A stretch of DNA of 64,000 nt, taken from assembly GCF_027922425.1 (NCBI RefSeq), contig NZ_BSFQ01000005.1:248001-312000 (forward strand), in the 5' to 3' direction. Below are positions 16,475-25,442 of this stretch, one piece after another. The stretch comes from Pseudonocardia halophobica (GTDB taxonomy: Bacteria; Actinomycetota; Actinomycetes; Mycobacteriales; Pseudonocardiaceae). Below the pieces are notes generated by a model, which ran no database searches, was not told where the DNA came from, and saw only the letters and a list, made by a program, of their open reading frames with translations. A program made the translations under genes and the position numbers. The stretch's first letter is position 1. The number at the start of each line of letters is the position of its first letter.

Positions 16475-17863
16475 ATGACACAGCCGTCGACCCCCGCGGG
16501 ATCCCCGCCGCGCACCTCACTGATCAAGGTCGTCGCCGCCTCGATGCTGGGCACGACGGTCGAGTGGTACGACTTCTTCCTGTACGGCGTGGCGGCCGCC
16601 ATCGTGCTGCCGCACGTCTTCTTCCCGGCCGCGGACCCGGTCGCCGGCACGCTGCTGTCCTTCGGCACCTTCGCCATCGGCTTCGTCGCCCGCCCGCTCG
16701 GCGGCCTGGTGTTCGGCCACTACGGCGACAAGCTGGGCCGCAAGAAGCTCCTGGTCGTCAGCCTCCTGATGATGGGGCTGTCGACCTTCGCGATCGGCCT
16801 GCTGCCGGGCTACGCGACGATCGGCGTCGCGGCGCCGGCGATCCTGGTGCTGCTGCGGCTGATCCAGGGCTTCGCGCTGGGCGGCGAGTGGGGCGGCGCG
16901 GTCCTGATCGTCTCCGAGCACGGCGACGCCCGCCGCCGCGGGTTCTGGGCGAGCTGGCCGCAGGCCGGGGCGCCGGCGGGTCAGCTGCTGGCCAACGGCC
17001 TGCTCGCGCTGCTCGCCGTGGTGCAGTCCGAGGAGGCGTTCAACTCCTGGGGCTGGCGGATCCCGTTCCTGCTCTCCGCGGTGCTGGTGCTCATCGGGCT
17101 GTACGTGCGGCTCTCGGTGGAGGAGTCACCGGTCTTCCGCGAGGCGCAGGCCAAGGCCGCCGAGCGCGCGGCGGAGGGGAGGTCGCAGACCCTGCCGATC
17201 GTCGAGGTGCTGCGCCGCTACCCGCGCGAGGTCCTCACGGCCATGGGCGCGCGGTTCGCCGAGAACGTCTCGTACTACATCTTCACCATCGTGGTCTCGA
17301 CGTACATGAAGGAGCAGTTCGGACTGCCGTCGTCGTTCGTGCTCGGCGCGGTCCTGATCGGTGCCGCCGTGCACGTCGTGACGATCCCGCTGTGGGGCCT
17401 GGTGTCCGACCGGATCGGCCGCCGGCCGGTCTACCTGCTCGGCGCCGCCGGCGTCGGCGCGTGGGCGTTCGCGTTCTTCGCGCTGCTCGACACGCAGAAC
17501 TTCGGGCTCACCGTGCTCGCCGTCGTCGGCGGGCTGATCTTCCACGGCGCCATGTACGGGCCGCAGGCGGCGTTCCTGTCCGAGCTGTTCGGCACGGGCG
17601 TCCGGTACTCGGGCGTGTCGATCGGCTACCAGCTCGCCTCGGTCGCCGCCGGTGGCCTCGCGCCGCTCGTCTCGGTGGCACTGCTCGCCGCCTTCGGCAC
17701 GGGCTACGCGATCGCCGTGTACGTCGCCGCCAGCGCGCTGATCACCCTGGTCGCGGTGGCCACCTACCGCGAGACCCGGGACCGCGACCTCGCCGCCGAC
17801 GACGGGTTCGGCGACGGCAGCGCCGCGTCCCTGACGGACGGGTCCGCCGCGGCCCGGCCCTGA
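16475..17863 (+). CDS. MFS transporter, metabolite:H+ symporter (MHS) family
   Basis: The 462-residue protein has 12 predicted membrane segments. MHS hallmarks are present: SMLGTTVEWYDFFLYG at the N-terminus, FARPLGG-like VARPLGGLVFGHYGDKLGRKK, RLIQGFALGGEWGGA in TM4 and the YGPQAAFLSELF segment late in the protein. The family imports organic acids, shikimate, proline/betaine or similar compounds with protons. Substrate is not predictable. It is followed after 20 bp by a GAF/PucR regulator that probably controls it. The gene lies inside the stress island but has no DevR-like box. Confidence 0.9.
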   Translation: MTQPSTPAGSPPRTSLIKVVAASMLGTTVEWYDFFLYGVAAAIVLPHVFFPAADPVAGTLLSFGTFAIGFVARPLGGLVFGHYGDKLGRKKLLVVSLLMMGLSTFAIGLLPGYATIGVAAPAILVLLRLIQGFALGGEWGGAVLIVSEHGDARRRGFWASWPQAGAPAGQLLANGLLALLAVVQSEEAFNSWGWRIPFLLSAVLVLIGLYVRLSVEESPVFREAQAKAAERAAEGRSQTLPIVEVLRRYPREVLTAMGARFAENVSYYIFTIVVSTYMKEQFGLPSSFVLGAVLIGAAVHVVTIPLWGLVSDRIGRRPVYLLGAAGVGAWAFAFFALLDTQNFGLTVLAVVGGLIFHGAMYGPQAAFLSELFGTGVRYSGVSIGYQLASVAAGGLAPLVSVALLAAFGTGYAIAVYVAASALITLVAVATYRETRDRDLAADDGFGDGSAASLTDGSAAARP

Positions 17864-17883
17864 CCGCCCCGGGACCGGCACCG

Positions 17884-19791
17884 ATGGCCCTGGCGCTGCC
17901 GCCGGGCGCGCTCGCCGGGCAGGATGCGCGGGTGGCGCGCACCGTCCTCGACCTGCTCCGGTTGCTCGCCGACCGCCTCGACCCGACCGACGGTGCCGGG
18001 CCGGCCGGCGAGCTGGAGCACGCGGCCACGGAGCTCGCCGGCTCCGAGCCCGAGGCCGGCGCCCTGGTCCTGCGCATCCGGTCGGCGATGGACGCCGGCC
18101 GGCGCCGGGAGTCCGAGCTCGCCGCGCTGGTGGAGACCGCCCGGGAGCTCACCTCGCAGTCCGACACGGGCGGGGTGCTCGACGCGATCGTCCGCCGGGC
18201 CCGCGCCCTGCTCGGCACCGACCTCGCCTACCTGACCCTCTACGACGCCGACCGCGGCGACACCTACATGCGCGCCACGGCGGGCTCCGTGTCACCGCGG
18301 TTCCAGGCGCTGCGGCTGCCCCTCGGCGCCGGGCTCGGCGGGCTGGTCGCGGCCACCCGCAACTCGCACCGGACCGGGAACTACGGCGAGGACGAGCGCT
18401 ACCGGCACACCGAGGAGATCGACGCCGCGGTGGGCGAGGAGGGGCTCGTCGCGATCTGCGGGGTCCCGCTGCTGGTCGACGCCGAGTTCGTCGGCGTACT
18501 GTTCGCCGCCAACCGCTCCGCCCGGCCGTTCGCGCCCGAGGAGGTGGCGCTGCTCGGGTCGCTCGCCGCGCTCGCCGCCGTCTCGCTGGTGCAGACCCGC
18601 CAGCTCGCCGACACCGCCGCGGCCCTCGACGCCCTGCGCACCGCGCACGCCGCGATCGCCGAGGCGGCCGCGGCACACGACCGGTTCGCCGGCGTGGTCC
18701 TCGAGGGCGGCGACGTCGCGGACCTCGCCGAGGCCCTCGGCCGGCTGCTCGACGCCTGGGTGGTGGTCCTCGACGCGGACGGCACCCCGGCCGCCCGCTT
18801 CGGCGCGACCCCGGACGACGGCTGCTGGGCGGAGGCGGTCCGGTCCGCCGACGCGGCGCCGGGCCGGCTGACCCGGGCGGGAGGCGTGTGGGCCGTCGCG
18901 GTGGTCGCGGCCGGGCAGCGGCTCGGCACGCTGCTGCTCGGCGGCGTCCCGGACCTCGACGCGGGGCAGGTCCGGACCGTCGAACGGGCCGCGATGGTCA
19001 CGGCACTGGTGCTGCTCTTCGGCCAGCGCGAGGCCGAGGCCGACCGCCGGGAGCGGGCCGAGGCGCTCACCGAGCTGCTCGCGGTGGCCGACCGCCCACG
19101 GCCCGCGGTGCTGACCCGGCTCGCCGAGCTGGGGGTCGCCGCGCGCCGCCCGCACGTCCTGCTGGTCTGCCGGGGCCTCGGGGGGAGGCGGCGGGCCGTC
19201 CTGCGCGACGCCGCGGCCGCCGGCGGCCGGGCCGGGCTCGTCGCCGAGCACGAAGGTGCCGTCGTCGCGCTGCTGCCCGGCACCGATCCCGCCGCCGCGG
19301 CCGAGCCGCTGGCCCACCCGGCCACCCCGGAGGAGCCCGAGGGAGCCGTGACCGTGGGCGCGGCCGGTCCCGTGCACCCCGCGGGCGGGCTCGCGGAGGC
19401 GCTGGCCGAGGCGCGCCGGTCGGCGGAGGCGCTGCTCGCGCTGGGCCGCGCGGGCGAGGCGGCCGCGGCGGCGGACCTGGGCTTCGCCGGGCTGCTGCTC
19501 GGCGACCGGCCGGACGTCGCGGGCTACGTGGCCGGGGTGCTCGGCCCGGTCGCCGAGCACGACGCCCGCCGCGGCAGCGAGCTGCTCCGCACGCTGGAGT
19601 GCTACTACGCGGCCGGAGCCAGCCCGAGCCGGGCGGCGGCCGCGCTGCACGTGCACGTCAACACGGTCGCGCAGCGGCTCGACCGGATCGGCGCGCTGCT
19701 GGGCGAGGGCTGGCAGGAGCCGGACCGGGCGCTGGAGATCCAGCTCGCCCTGCGGTTGCACCGCCTCGGAGCCCCGGGCCGGGCGGACTGA
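17884..19791 (+). CDS. GAF-domain PucR/CdaR-family transcriptional regulator
   Basis: The 635-residue protein has an N-terminal helical region, a GAF domain (about 95-240: LGTDLAYLTLYDADRGDTYMR, GICGVPL-like AICGVPLLVDAEFVGVLFAANR), a central region and a C-terminal PucR-type HTH (about 590-630: YYAAGASPSRAAAALHVHVNTVAQRLDRI). Such regulators sense a metabolite through the GAF and activate catabolic or transport genes. Position directly after the MHS transporter suggests local control. ATG 17884 has no clear ribosome site and may be coupled to the upstream gene. Confidence 0.85.
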   Translation: MALALPPGALAGQDARVARTVLDLLRLLADRLDPTDGAGPAGELEHAATELAGSEPEAGALVLRIRSAMDAGRRRESELAALVETARELTSQSDTGGVLDAIVRRARALLGTDLAYLTLYDADRGDTYMRATAGSVSPRFQALRLPLGAGLGGLVAATRNSHRTGNYGEDERYRHTEEIDAAVGEEGLVAICGVPLLVDAEFVGVLFAANRSARPFAPEEVALLGSLAALAAVSLVQTRQLADTAAALDALRTAHAAIAEAAAAHDRFAGVVLEGGDVADLAEALGRLLDAWVVVLDADGTPAARFGATPDDGCWAEAVRSADAAPGRLTRAGGVWAVAVVAAGQRLGTLLLGGVPDLDAGQVRTVERAAMVTALVLLFGQREAEADRRERAEALTELLAVADRPRPAVLTRLAELGVAARRPHVLLVCRGLGGRRRAVLRDAAAAGGRAGLVAEHEGAVVALLPGTDPAAAAEPLAHPATPEEPEGAVTVGAAGPVHPAGGLAEALAEARRSAEALLALGRAGEAAAAADLGFAGLLLGDRPDVAGYVAGVLGPVAEHDARRGSELLRTLECYYAAGASPSRAAAALHVHVNTVAQRLDRIGALLGEGWQEPDRALEIQLALRLHRLGAPGRAD

Positions 19792-19798
19792 CGCGCTC

Positions 19799-20248
19799 TC
19801 AGTTCACGTCGGAGCGCGGGACGCGCTTGCGCAGCTCGCCGTCGGCCTTCTCCTCGAAGCCGTGTGCGCGGAGCCAGGCGGAGATCTCCTCGCGGTCCGG
19901 GTGCGTCAACGGCACCACGTTGTAGACGTAGTTGAGGTGCCGCCGGCCCGCCTCGCGCTCGAGGTGGTCGAGGACGACCGAGCCCAGGCCCTCACCGCGC
20001 CGGTCCGGGTGCACGATGATCAGGATCTCGGCGTCGCCCCACGAGTCGTCCAGCCGGCCGTAGCCGATCACGCCGCGGCCGTCCTCGGCCCGCCACCACT
20101 CGTCCGCCAGCGCGTCGCCCTCCGCGGGCGTGCCGAGCCCGAACAACGTCGGCGGGAGGTCGCCGAACGCCGCGGCCTTCGCGGCGTCCCAGCGCGCGGG
20201 CGCCTCCTTGGTCCAGCCGTCCGCGTCGCGGGTCAGCTCGACGTCCAC
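19799..20248 (-). CDS. GNAT-family N-acetyltransferase
   Basis: The 149-residue product has the GNAT motif A: ILIIVHPDRRGEGLGSVVLDHLE (residues about 84-106; R-R-G-E-G-L-G binds the acetyl-CoA pyrophosphate), then a C-terminal HLNYVYNVVP and WLRAHGFEEK segment typical of motif B. Substrate unknown. The GTG at 20248 was preferred to the one at 20263 because AGGAGG lies 6 nt before it. It converges on the PucR-type gene with 7 bp between the stops. Confidence 0.8.
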   Translation of the reverse strand: MDVELTRDADGWTKEAPARWDAAKAAAFGDLPPTLFGLGTPAEGDALADEWWRAEDGRGVIGYGRLDDSWGDAEILIIVHPDRRGEGLGSVVLDHLEREAGRRHLNYVYNVVPLTHPDREEISAWLRAHGFEEKADGELRKRVPRSDVN

Positions 20249-20309
20249 GGTCGTCCTCCTCACAGCCGGGCGGGGCCACGGTACCGCCGCGCGACGGGTC
20301 CCGCCGTCC

Positions 20310-20744
20310 TCAGCGGACCCGGCCGGCCAGGGCGCGGACCAGGTCCGTCGCCGTCACCAGGCCGAGCGGGCGACCGGCCGCCACGACCATGAGGGCGTCG
20401 GTGCACTCGCGGTCCATGCGGGCGGCGACCTCGTGCAGCGGGGTGCCGGGCGGGACCTCCGGCGCCGGCCGGAGCACGTCGGCGACCAGGAGCGTCGCGG
20501 CACCGAACGGGCCCTGGCGGGCGGCGAGCCCCCGCAGCAGGTCGACCTCGGCGACCATGCCGAGGCAGCGGCCCTCGCGGACGACGGGCACGTGCCGCAC
20601 GTTCCCGGCCACCATCAGCCGCAGCGCGATGCCCAACGGGGTCGCGGGGTCGACGCCGACGAGCCGACGCGTCATGACCGCCTCGACGGGCGGGTCGTCG
20701 TCGAGGGTCTCCGGCGGGGCCGGGCGCTGGCGCTGCTCGGTCAT
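20310..20744 (-). CDS. CBS-pair protein (second copy)
   Basis: The 144-residue product contains two CBS motifs: VEAVMTRRLVGVDPATPLGIALRLM...HVPVVREGRCLGMVAEVDLLRGL and VADVLRPAPEVPPGTPLHEVAARM...LMVVAAGRPLGLVTATDLVRAL. Likely adenosyl-nucleotide sensor, as for the protein at 7881. Start ATG (complement of 20742-20744) follows AGGAGCG. Divergent from the nitroreductase paralogue at 20913; a box at 20862 lies between. Confidence 0.88.
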   Translation of the reverse strand: MTEQRQRPAPPETLDDDPPVEAVMTRRLVGVDPATPLGIALRLMVAGNVRHVPVVREGRCLGMVAEVDLLRGLAARQGPFGAATLLVADVLRPAPEVPPGTPLHEVAARMDRECTDALMVVAAGRPLGLVTATDLVRALAGRVR

Positions 20745-20861
20745 GATCGCTCCTGAAGGGCCGGTCCGGACCCGCAGGATGGCCCGCCCGGCCCGGCCGC
20801 GGCAGGGGCCGACGGCCCGGACCGGCGCGGCGTGCGGCCCCGGCCGGGGCGGTCCGCAGCG

Positions 20862-20875
20862 GGGACCTTCGCCTC
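20862..20875. promoter_or_regulatory. DevR-like box between CBS and nitroreductase paralogue
   Basis: GGGACCTTCGCCTC, 37 bp before the ATG at 20913 and 118 bp before the divergent CBS start at 20744. The left half is perfect, the right half degenerate. Confidence 0.55.
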
Positions 20876-20912
20876 TCGCGACGGCCGGTCGCCGGTGCCG
20901 AGACTCGAGGTC

Positions 20913-21695
20913 ATGTCCGCTCACCCGGTGGTCACCCCGGAGGCGTCGCGGGCGGCACTGCGGATCGCCCCCCTCGTGGACGCGGCCCGGGCGGCCGCGG
21001 CACCGGAGGGATCGGCGCCCTGGTTCGTCACGGCCGTGGACGACGGCGTCGCCGTCCGGTCGGTGGTCCGCCGCTGGTCGCTCGCGGAGGAGCCGCTGGC
21101 CCGGGTCACCCGGGTGGCGGCGGGCGCGGGGCTGCGTGCCATCCGGCTCGCGGTGGCCGCCCAGGGCCGCCGCCCGCAGGTGACGCACCCGGTGGAGGAG
21201 GGGCTGCTCGCCGTCGTGCGGCCGGGGGAGGCCTACGAGCCGCGCCCGCTGGAGCGCGCCCTCTACGCCGCGCTCCGCGACCAGGGCCGGCCGCAGGGCG
21301 CCGACGGTCCGCGCGACGCGGCGGCCCGGGCGGTGCTGCGCCGCGCCGCGGAGACGGAGAGCGCCTGGCTGCGCGGGATCGGCCACCCGGTGGTGCCGGG
21401 CGACGAGCTCGGGCCCGCCTGGCCGGGCCTGCTCGACGAGCAGGCGCCCCGTCCCGAACCGGTGTTCGTGCTGGTCGGCGCGGCGGGCCGGGTCCCGCAC
21501 GCGGACCTGCGCACCGGGCAGGCCGTCGAGGCGCTGCGACTGACCGCCGCCCTCCTCGGGCTGCGCACCGCCGTCGTGGCCGCGCCGGCGGACCCGGGGG
21601 CGCTGCGGGCCCGCCTGCCCGACCGGGCGCGCGACATCCTGGAGGGAGCCCGGGGCAGCACCGTCGCGGTGCTCGAGTTCTGGCGCGCGGCCTGA
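20913..21695 (+). CDS. Shortened Acg-type nitroreductase paralogue
   Basis: The 260-residue protein lacks the N-terminal FMN-binding PSxHNTQPW signature of Acg proteins but keeps the C-terminal layout of the neighbouring Acg gene: a TESAWLRGIG segment, then LRTGQAVEALRLTAALLGLRTAVVAAP, which aligns with RAGQAMERVLLTATTHGLAVSLL of its neighbour. It may therefore not bind flavin, or may act as a regulatory subunit. DosR regulons often include several Acg-like genes (Rv2032, Rv3127, Rv3131). Box 37 bp upstream. Confidence 0.7.
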   Translation: MSAHPVVTPEASRAALRIAPLVDAARAAAAPEGSAPWFVTAVDDGVAVRSVVRRWSLAEEPLARVTRVAAGAGLRAIRLAVAAQGRRPQVTHPVEEGLLAVVRPGEAYEPRPLERALYAALRDQGRPQGADGPRDAAARAVLRRAAETESAWLRGIGHPVVPGDELGPAWPGLLDEQAPRPEPVFVLVGAAGRVPHADLRTGQAVEALRLTAALLGLRTAVVAAPADPGALRARLPDRARDILEGARGSTVAVLEFWRAA

Positions 21696-21717
21696 CCCGT
21701 CGCCGGGCGTCGCGCAC

Positions 21718-22770
21718 TCAGGTGTGATGGTTGGTCGAGGCGGGATCGGGCCCGTCGTCCACGTGCAGCGTCGTGCTGCCGGGCAGCCCGGTCTCGGGCG
21801 GCAGCAGGAGGTCGCTCAGGGGCCGGCGCGGGGTGCCGGGGACCGGCCAGCCCTGCCCGATCCGCAGCACGACCTGGGGCGGGCGGGTCCCGCTGATCAG
21901 CCGCCGCATGCTCTCCCGGACGTCGACGCACTCGACCAGCTGGGAGAGGAGGGACACGGCGAGGCCGTGCGTCGTGGCCGTCAGCAGCACGCGTTCCATG
22001 GCCTGGCCGGCGCGGATCTCCTCGCGCGGGCCGTCGGCGTGCACGCTGAGCACCGCGATGAGCGGCTCGGCCTCCGCCCCGTCGTCCGGGCGCGCGGTGC
22101 CGCCGCTGAAGTCGCGCAGCACCCACGTCGCGTTGGGCCGGGGCAGCGGCCCGCCGGCCGCGGCCGGGACGCCGTCGGGCCGCTCCTCGCCGTGTCCCGT
22201 CCAGCGCTCCAGCTCGGCGACGAACTCGGGGTCGGCCATCTGCAGCTCGTGCGCCCGCCGCGCCAGGACGCCCAGCTCGAACCGCTGCCCCGGGTCGGTG
22301 ACGAGGTCCAGCCAGGCACCCTCGTCGAGCGCGGCACGGCGCAGTGCGTGCCGCGCGGGCGTGGGCACCATCGCGTCGGTGAAGGGCCGCCGGTTCGTGC
22401 GGCGCCGCGGCACGGCCTCCAGCAGCCGGCGTTGCTCGGGCGTCGGCGGGCGGCTGCCGCCGCGGCGGACCGTGGCGAGGAGATCGGGCCGCGCGGGGTC
22501 GGGCAGCAGCGTGACGAGCGGGCGCACGCCGTGCCCGATGAGCGCGAGCCGGAGGTTGTAGAGCGCGGCACCGCACGCGATCCGCAGCTCCCGGCCGGTC
22601 GGGTCGGCCACCGGCAGCTGCCGGTCGCGGTCGGCGTGCAGCTCGATCCCGTCGGGGGTGAGGCGGAAGCACCACGGCTGGGTGTTGTGCAGCGAGGGTG
22701 CGCGGGCGGCCGCCCCGAGGGCATCCTGCAGCTGTCCCTCGGTCAGCCCGAGCGAACCCGTCTCGATCAT
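21718..22770 (-). CDS. acg: Acg-family nitroreductase-like flavoprotein
   Basis: The 350-residue protein starts ATG at 22770 (a GTG lies one codon upstream) and carries the Acg signature ARAPSLHNTQPWCFRL, then RELRIACGAALYNLRLAL, RRTNRRPF and a C-terminal RAGQAMERVLLTATTHGL with PQVVLRIG. Acg proteins bind FMN; their in vivo reaction is not established and some hold flavin as a store. Rv2032 (acg) and its homologues are DosR-induced. It is divergent from the DevS-like kinase at 22965 with a weak box between them. Confidence 0.85.
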   Translation of the reverse strand: MIETGSLGLTEGQLQDALGAAARAPSLHNTQPWCFRLTPDGIELHADRDRQLPVADPTGRELRIACGAALYNLRLALIGHGVRPLVTLLPDPARPDLLATVRRGGSRPPTPEQRRLLEAVPRRRTNRRPFTDAMVPTPARHALRRAALDEGAWLDLVTDPGQRFELGVLARRAHELQMADPEFVAELERWTGHGEERPDGVPAAAGGPLPRPNATWVLRDFSGGTARPDDGAEAEPLIAVLSVHADGPREEIRAGQAMERVLLTATTHGLAVSLLSQLVECVDVRESMRRLISGTRPPQVVLRIGQGWPVPGTPRRPLSDLLLPPETGLPGSTTLHVDDGPDPASTNHHT

Positions 22771-22848
22771 CACCGCTCGCCGTCCGAGATCCCGCGGGTC
22801 CCGGTCGGACCCGGGGTCAGCGTCGGTGCCGCGGGTCCCCGGGCACTA

Positions 22849-22862
22849 CCGTCGAAGGTCCC
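22849..22862. promoter_or_regulatory. DevR-like box between acg and devS
   Basis: CCGTCGAAGGTCCC: the right half is perfect (GAAGGTCCC), the left half is degenerate. It lies 79 bp before acg and 103 bp before the kinase. Confidence 0.5.
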
Positions 22863-22964
22863 GTGCGGTCGGGGTGTTCGACCCGCGCGGGCGGGCCGCG
22901 GCGGGGTTGTCGTGATCGCCCGCGGGGTGACACCGTGTGCCGCCGGAAGGGAACGGGAGGACCG

Positions 22965-24695
22965 ATGACGCGGCCGGATCGCGGGCCGGATCGCGGGCCG
23001 GAGGAGGGCCCGCCGGTCTCCGGGGTGCTCGCCGGGCTGCGGCTCGACGAGCTGCTCGGCGAGGTCCAGGAGCGGCTGGGGCAGATCGTCGCCGCCCGCG
23101 ACCGGATGCAGAGTCTGCTCGACGCCGTGCTGGCCGTCGGGGCGGGGCTCGAGCTGGAGGCCACGCTGCGCCGGATCGTGCAGTCCGCCGTGGACCTCGT
23201 CGACGCGCGGTACGGCGCGCTCGGGGTGCTGGCGCCGGACGGGTCGATCTCCCGGTTCATCGACGTCGGCCTGCAGCCGGGGGTCCGCGAGACGCTCGGG
23301 CCGCCGCCCACCGGGAAGGGCCTGCTCGGGCAACTGATCCTGGACCCCGAGCCGCTGCGGCTGGCCGACCTGTCCGCGCACCCGGCGTCCGTCGGCTTCC
23401 CGCCGAACCACCCGCCGATGCACAGCTTCCTCGGCGTCCCGGTCCGGGTCCGGGACTCGATCTACGGCAACCTCTACCTCACCGAGAAGGTCGGCGGCGG
23501 CGAGTTCACCGCCGACGACGAGGTGATGCTGCACGCCCTCGCCGCGGCCGCCGGGATCGCCGTGCAGAACGCCGACCTGTTCGAGCAGGGCCGCCAGCGC
23601 CAGCACTGGCTGGAGGCACTGGGCGAGGTGCGGAGCGAGGTGCTGGCCGGGGCGTCGGACGAGGAGGTGCTCCAGCTCGTCGCCGTCCGGACGCTGGAGC
23701 TGACGGCGTCGGCCGCGGCCGTGGTGCTGCTCGGCCCGGACGAGGACGGCCTGTACGAGCTGGGCGGCGACGCCGGCGAGTCGCTCGGCCTGCCCGCCAC
23801 CGGGATTCGGGCGGGCAGCGACCTCGACGAGGTGGCCGAGAGCCGCAGCCCGTTGCTGGCCGGCTCGCCGGCGGCGTTCCTCGATCACGGCGCGGACTCG
23901 GTGCCGCCGAACCTCGGCCCGTCGGTCGCGGTGCCGATGCGCTCGGGGGAGCGCGTGATCGGGGTGCTGGTCGCGCTGCGCCGGGTCGGCGGCGAGCCGT
24001 ACCGGCCCACCGAGGTGCCGCTGGTGACGTCGTTCGCGGAACAGGCCGCCCTGGCCCTGGAGATCGCGGAGAAGACCCGGGCGCAACGCCAGCTCGACGT
24101 GCTCGCCGACCGCGACCGCATCGCCCGGGACCTGCACGACCACGTCATCCAGCGGCTGTTCGCCACAGGCCTCAAGCTGCAGAGCACGATGCGCCGCGCC
24201 GTGCGCTCGGACGTCCAGGACCGGGTCCGGCAGGCCGTCGACGAGCTCGACGAGACCGTCCGTGAGATCCGGACCGCGATCTTCGACCTGCACGGCGCCG
24301 ACCAGGGCGGCGGGGGCGTGCGGCGGCGGCTGCTCGACACCGTCGACGAGATCGTCGCCGGGTCGGCCATGACGCCGTCGATCCGCACCTCCGGGCCGGT
24401 CGATACGCTCGTCCCGGCCGAGCTCGTCCCGCACCTGCTGGCAGCGGTCCGCGAGGGCACGACCAACGCGGTGCGGCACTCGGGCGGGCGGACGGTCACG
24501 GTCACCCTGGAGGCAGGGGCCGATCTCGTCCTGCAGATCGTCGACGACGGCACGGGGATGCCCTCGGACGTCGCCCGCAGCGGGCTGCACAACCTCGCCG
24601 AACGCGCCGAGGAGCTGGGCGGCACGCTGGAGGTGCGCCGTCGGCCGGGCGGCGGCACCCGGCTGGCGTGGCGGGTGCCGCTCGACCGGGGGTGA
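22965..24695 (+). CDS. devS: GAF-GAF histidine kinase, DevS/DosS-like (copy 2)
   Basis: The 576-residue protein is almost the length of M. tuberculosis DevS (578). GAF-A (about 60-205) contains SVGFPPNHPPMHSFLGVPVRVRD and GNLYLTEK, close to DosS/DosT; GAF-B spans about 225-375; the HisKA_3 helix has RIARDLHDHVIQRLFATGLKL (phospho-acceptor His about 395), followed by EIRTAIFDLHG, an N-box REGTTNAVRHSG and G-box VDDGTGM. It is soluble. Expected function: oxygen/NO/redox sensing through GAF-A heme and phosphorylation of DevR. It converges with the DevR gene, an arrangement unlike the devRS operon of mycobacteria. ATG follows GGGAGGACC. Confidence 0.9.
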   Translation: MTRPDRGPDRGPEEGPPVSGVLAGLRLDELLGEVQERLGQIVAARDRMQSLLDAVLAVGAGLELEATLRRIVQSAVDLVDARYGALGVLAPDGSISRFIDVGLQPGVRETLGPPPTGKGLLGQLILDPEPLRLADLSAHPASVGFPPNHPPMHSFLGVPVRVRDSIYGNLYLTEKVGGGEFTADDEVMLHALAAAAGIAVQNADLFEQGRQRQHWLEALGEVRSEVLAGASDEEVLQLVAVRTLELTASAAAVVLLGPDEDGLYELGGDAGESLGLPATGIRAGSDLDEVAESRSPLLAGSPAAFLDHGADSVPPNLGPSVAVPMRSGERVIGVLVALRRVGGEPYRPTEVPLVTSFAEQAALALEIAEKTRAQRQLDVLADRDRIARDLHDHVIQRLFATGLKLQSTMRRAVRSDVQDRVRQAVDELDETVREIRTAIFDLHGADQGGGGVRRRLLDTVDEIVAGSAMTPSIRTSGPVDTLVPAELVPHLLAAVREGTTNAVRHSGGRTVTVTLEAGADLVLQIVDDGTGMPSDVARSGLHNLAERAEELGGTLEVRRRPGGGTRLAWRVPLDRG

Positions 24696-24713
24696 TCCCC
24701 GGCGGGTCGGCTC

Positions 24714-25362
24714 TCAGCGGGTGCGGCGGCGGCGCTCGGTCGCGTAGACCGCGGCCTCGGTGCGCCGGGAGAAGCCGAGCTTGTGCAGCAGCGAGGAGAC
24801 GTAGTTCTTGACGGTCTTCTCAGCGAGGTAGAGCTCCGCGCCGATCTGCCGGTTGGTGAGACCGTCGGCGATGAGGTCGAGGATCCGCCGCTCCTGCGGG
24901 GACAGGCCCTCGTAGCGGGGGTCGTCCGGCTCGGAGCCGTGCCGCAGGCGTTCCAGGACCAGGGCGGTGGCCTTGGGGTCGAGCAGCGAGCCGCCCGCGG
25001 CGACGGTGCGCACGGCGCCGATGAGGTCGGTGCCGGCGACCTGCTTGAGCAGGTAACCCGCGGCGCCGGCCATGATCGCGCCGAAGAGGGGCCTCGTCGT
25101 CGGAGTACGAGGTGAGCATCAGGCAGGCCGGCGGCGGGTTCAGTGTCGAGCGGATGTCGCGGCAGACGGTGATGCCCTCGCCGTCGGGCAGGCGGACGTC
25201 GAGGATCGCCACGTCGGGCCGGGTGGCGGGGATGCGGGCCAGGGCCTGCGCAGCGGTTCCGGCCTCGCCGACGACCTCGATGTCGTCCTCCGTCTCGAGC
25301 AGCTGCGCGATGCCGCGACGGACGATCTCGTGGTCGTCCAGCAGGAACACCGAGATGGTCAC
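24714..25362 (-). pseudogene. devR: DevR/DosR-like response regulator with +1 frameshift
   Basis: Two overlapping frames together give a complete NarL-type regulator. The first frame (25362 down to about 25091) encodes [31 protein letters not shown] (phospho-Asp) and [12 protein letters not shown]. The second, one base out, encodes the [18 protein letters not shown] end of the receiver and the [24 protein letters not shown]...[28 protein letters not shown], very like DosR. Removing one G from GGGG at 25088-25091 restores a 215-residue protein (DosR has 217). This is either a recent mutation, a phase-variable tract or a base-call error. Two boxes lie 59-94 bp upstream, as expected for autoregulation. 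Confidence 0.88.
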
Positions 25363-25420
25363 GGGGCCTCCTCGTCCTCGATCGCTCCGACGCTAACGGG
25401 CCGCGCAACCCCCGCGCCGT

Positions 25421-25434
25421 ACCCGGAAGGTCCC
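25421..25434. promoter_or_regulatory. DevR-like box 1 ahead of devR
   Basis: ACCCGGAAGGTCCC, 59 bp before the devR start. Right half conserved; left half shifted. Confidence 0.5.
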
Positions 25435-25442
25435 GGACGGTA

